Below, piece after piece: positions 5,340 to 6,703 of a DNA stretch of 6,703 nt (positions within the stretch are counted from its first letter, which is position 1; the number at the start of each line of letters is the position of its first letter). Location: NCBI GenBank assembly GCA_902386085.1, contig CABMIA010000128.1, forward strand, positions 1 to 6,703, read 5' to 3'. The stretch is from an uncultured archaeon. Lineage in GTDB: Archaea > Halobacteriota > Methanosarcinia > Methanosarcinales > Methanoperedenaceae. The position numbers were made by a program, and so were the translations under genes. Under the pieces are notes generated by a model, which worked only from the letters and a program-made list of their open reading frames with translations, did no database searches and was not told the DNA's origin.

Positions 5340-5345
5340 ATATTT
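5336..5345 (+). promoter_or_regulatory. possible TATA element for the UPF0104 gene
   Basis: TTTTATATTT overlaps the T-tract of the glnA terminator. A start near 5366 would give a leader of about 90 bases. TTATACATA at about 5375-5383 is an equally plausible alternative with a shorter leader. The choice cannot be made from sequence. The rest of 5346-5456 holds no convincing gene. Confidence 0.25.
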
Positions 5346-5456
5346 ATCGATGATTTAACTGTTATTCTAAATGATATTATACATAGAAATTATGCTGTCG
5401 ATTACAGGACAATGCCTGAAAACATTTAACCATGAAATGTATATTATGGATTCGAA

Positions 5457-6404
5457 ATGAAAAAGGCCAGGATTCTTCTCCAGGTAGTTATAGGCGTAAT
5501 CATTATTGCGTTTATTTTAAATAAACTCAATATAAAAGAAGTAATTTCGGTTCTCAGGGAAACCGATTTCACATATTTTATTCTGGCATGCCTGGCATAT
5601 CTCTGTATGAACGTAGTTCTGGCCTCGCGCCTTGGGTACCTGTTGAACAGGATCGGCTACAATATTAAATTTCCGACCGTACTTATCTCACACCTTGGCG
5701 GAATGGTCGTGGGCGATGTCACTCCGGGACGAAGCGGGTATTTTCTAACGCCTGCCATCCTGAAAAAAAAAGCCGGATGCCGGATAACAGATGGGATGGC
5801 CTGTATTTTTGCGCCGCAAGCCGTTGAGTTCATTCTTAAAGTCGCAGGCGCCATTGCAGCCATATTATTTATTTCCACGCTTCCCGGTATCAGCCGGGAT
5901 ATACTTATTCCGGCGGGTATTGGAGTTGCATTTCTCTTTATTGCCGGAGTCCTGATGCTGATTATATCGTGGCGGAATGAAACCATATCAACAACTTTTA
6001 TCCGGAAATTACCATTTCTCGGGAAATTCACAGAAAACCTTTCACTCTTTAAGGAACGCAGCATCCAGATAAAAGGCAGCATTAACGCTATTTTAATGCT
6101 GTATATGATAAGCTGGGTTTTTGCAGGGTTACAGTGGTATTACCTTGGAAAAGCGCTGGGGATACCGCTTTCATTTTTTGCTTTCTTTTTACTTCATCCA
6201 CTGATAACTATATTGATGTTCGTGCCAATATCGCCCGCAGGTCTTGGATTGATGGAAGGGGGTGTTATTCTGATATTTTCATTGTTCGGGGTATCTTCGG
6301 CAATGGCACTTGGTTTCTCGGTCCTGGTGAGACTCAGTATATTACTGGTTGACATGATAGGGCTGAAAACAGTACTGACTTCGCTTCGGGATCTGCAATT
6401 ATAA
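5457..6404 (+). CDS. UPF0104 / LPG_synthase_TM family integral membrane protein (flippase-like)
   Basis: This 315-residue protein has about seven to eight hydrophobic segments: roughly residues 5-22, 38-58, 74-90, 115-140, 150-171, 208-230, 236-257 and 270-300. Two family motifs are clear: HLGGMVVGDVTPGRSGYFLTP (79-99) and the FVPISPAGLGLMEGG motif (255-269), the glycine-rich proline loop with a conserved glutamate seen in the membrane domain of bacterial MprF. MprF makes and flips lysyl-phosphatidylglycerol; this protein has only the flippase-like membrane part and no aminoacyl-transferase domain, so lipid or polyprenol-linked substrate movement is an inference, not shown. The ATG at 5457 has only a weak GGA (5448-5450) as a ribosome site, and nearby ATGs are in other frames. 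It follows the glnA terminator, so it is probably a separate unit, and it converges on purC with a 10-base gap and no visible terminator. Confidence 0.85.
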   Translation: MKKARILLQVVIGVIIIAFILNKLNIKEVISVLRETDFTYFILACLAYLCMNVVLASRLGYLLNRIGYNIKFPTVLISHLGGMVVGDVTPGRSGYFLTPAILKKKAGCRITDGMACIFAPQAVEFILKVAGAIAAILFISTLPGISRDILIPAGIGVAFLFIAGVLMLIISWRNETISTTFIRKLPFLGKFTENLSLFKERSIQIKGSINAILMLYMISWVFAGLQWYYLGKALGIPLSFFAFFLLHPLITILMFVPISPAGLGLMEGGVILIFSLFGVSSAMALGFSVLVRLSILLVDMIGLKTVLTSLRDLQL

Positions 6405-6414
6405 GATTATATGG

Positions 6415-6703
6415 CTATGCCGGCACGATCCTTTTTGCAACTTCCCTGTATGCAGCCACGATATCCCCTTTATCAAACCTGAACACGTCCTTGTCAAGCG
6501 ACTCGCCTGTTGTCCTGTCCCAGAAACGGCAGGTATCGCAGGAGATTTCATCTGCCAGGACTATCTTACCATCACGCCTTCCGAACTCAAGCTTGAAATC
6601 CGGAAGCAGCAGGTTCCTTTCATCCAGATATTCAATAAGGATCGAATAGATATTGAGAGCAAGCGCTCTTATCTCCGAAAGCTCATCCATGGTTGCAAGC
6701 CCC
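6415..6703 (-). CDS. purC: SAICAR synthetase (purC), 5' end outside the window
   Basis: Only the C-terminal 95 or so codons are inside the window. The frame is open through the right edge, reading GLAT before the internal Met at 6688-6690, so that ATG is not the start. PurC joins aspartate to CAIR with ATP in purine synthesis. The SAICAR synthetase signature is present as [11 protein letters not shown], followed by [17 protein letters not shown] (ADEISPDTCR in most relatives; here Cys replaces the usual Pro), then [15 protein letters not shown] and the closing helix [12 protein letters not shown]. This is the part that binds substrate and ADP-linked metal. The stop codon TAG at 6415-6417 lies 10 bases from the stop of the convergent UPF0104 gene. 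Promoter and N-terminal ATP-binding part lie outside. Identification is firm. Confidence 0.95.
   Translation of the reverse strand, partial: GLATMDELSEIRALALNIYSILIEYLDERNLLLPDFKLEFGRRDGKIVLADEISCDTCRFWDRTTGESLDKDVFRFDKGDIVAAYREVAKRIVPA

Noticed and set aside
5211..5429. 72-codon plus-strand frame spanning the glnA end and terminator
   Set aside because: It is a shadow of glnA in another frame and continues through the hairpin terminator; no start signal.
6415..6690. ATG at 6688-6690 as the start of a small separate gene
   Set aside because: The frame is open to the window edge and the residues before the Met (GLAT) fit the PurC family, so this is an internal methionine of a truncated purC.

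Overview
The window looks like a stretch of archaeal chromosome, most likely euryarchaeal; a Methanosarcinales or Methanoperedens-like source is a guess from overall flavour, not shown. The signs are a tRNA-Ser with no encoded CCA, TATA/BRE-like promoter elements, Shine-Dalgarno sequences of the GGTGA type, a 523-residue D-3-phosphoglycerate dehydrogenase of the ASB-plus-ACT type, a ribbon-helix-helix/RelE toxin-antitoxin pair of a form common in archaea, and heavy AGG arginine codon use in the core genes.

Left third (1-1380, minus strand): an accessory or defence segment. Reading leftwards, a ribbon-helix-helix antitoxin overlaps a RelE-family toxin by 4 bases, and then comes the start of an Mrr-type restriction endonuclease cut by the window's left edge. 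The antitoxin promoter has a TATA box abutting a 14-bp perfect palindrome and apparently yields a leaderless mRNA. A short unexplained open frame follows the toxin stop codon in the same frame.

Middle (1498-3540): a minus-strand tRNA-Ser(UGA) diverges from serA on the plus strand. The space between them holds a near-symmetric TATA element and a perfect tandem 10-bp repeat. serA is followed by a small two-helix membrane protein gene.

Right half (3541-6703): a 294-base non-coding leader region with several dyads precedes glnA (type I glutamine synthetase, all catalytic residues present). glnA ends in a strong hairpin and T-tract terminator. Next is a UPF0104/LPG_synthase_TM-family membrane protein. 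The C-terminal part of purC (SAICAR synthetase) converges on it and runs off the right edge.

The core genes serve biosynthesis: serine (serA), nitrogen assimilation (glnA) and purines (purC). The Mrr/toxin-antitoxin part differs in arginine codon use and lies beside a tRNA gene, so it may be an acquired island. I found no CRISPR array, insertion sequence or clear attachment-site duplication. Nothing here is clearly a new system; the most distinctive signals are regulatory, upstream of glnA, of serA and of the toxin-antitoxin pair.
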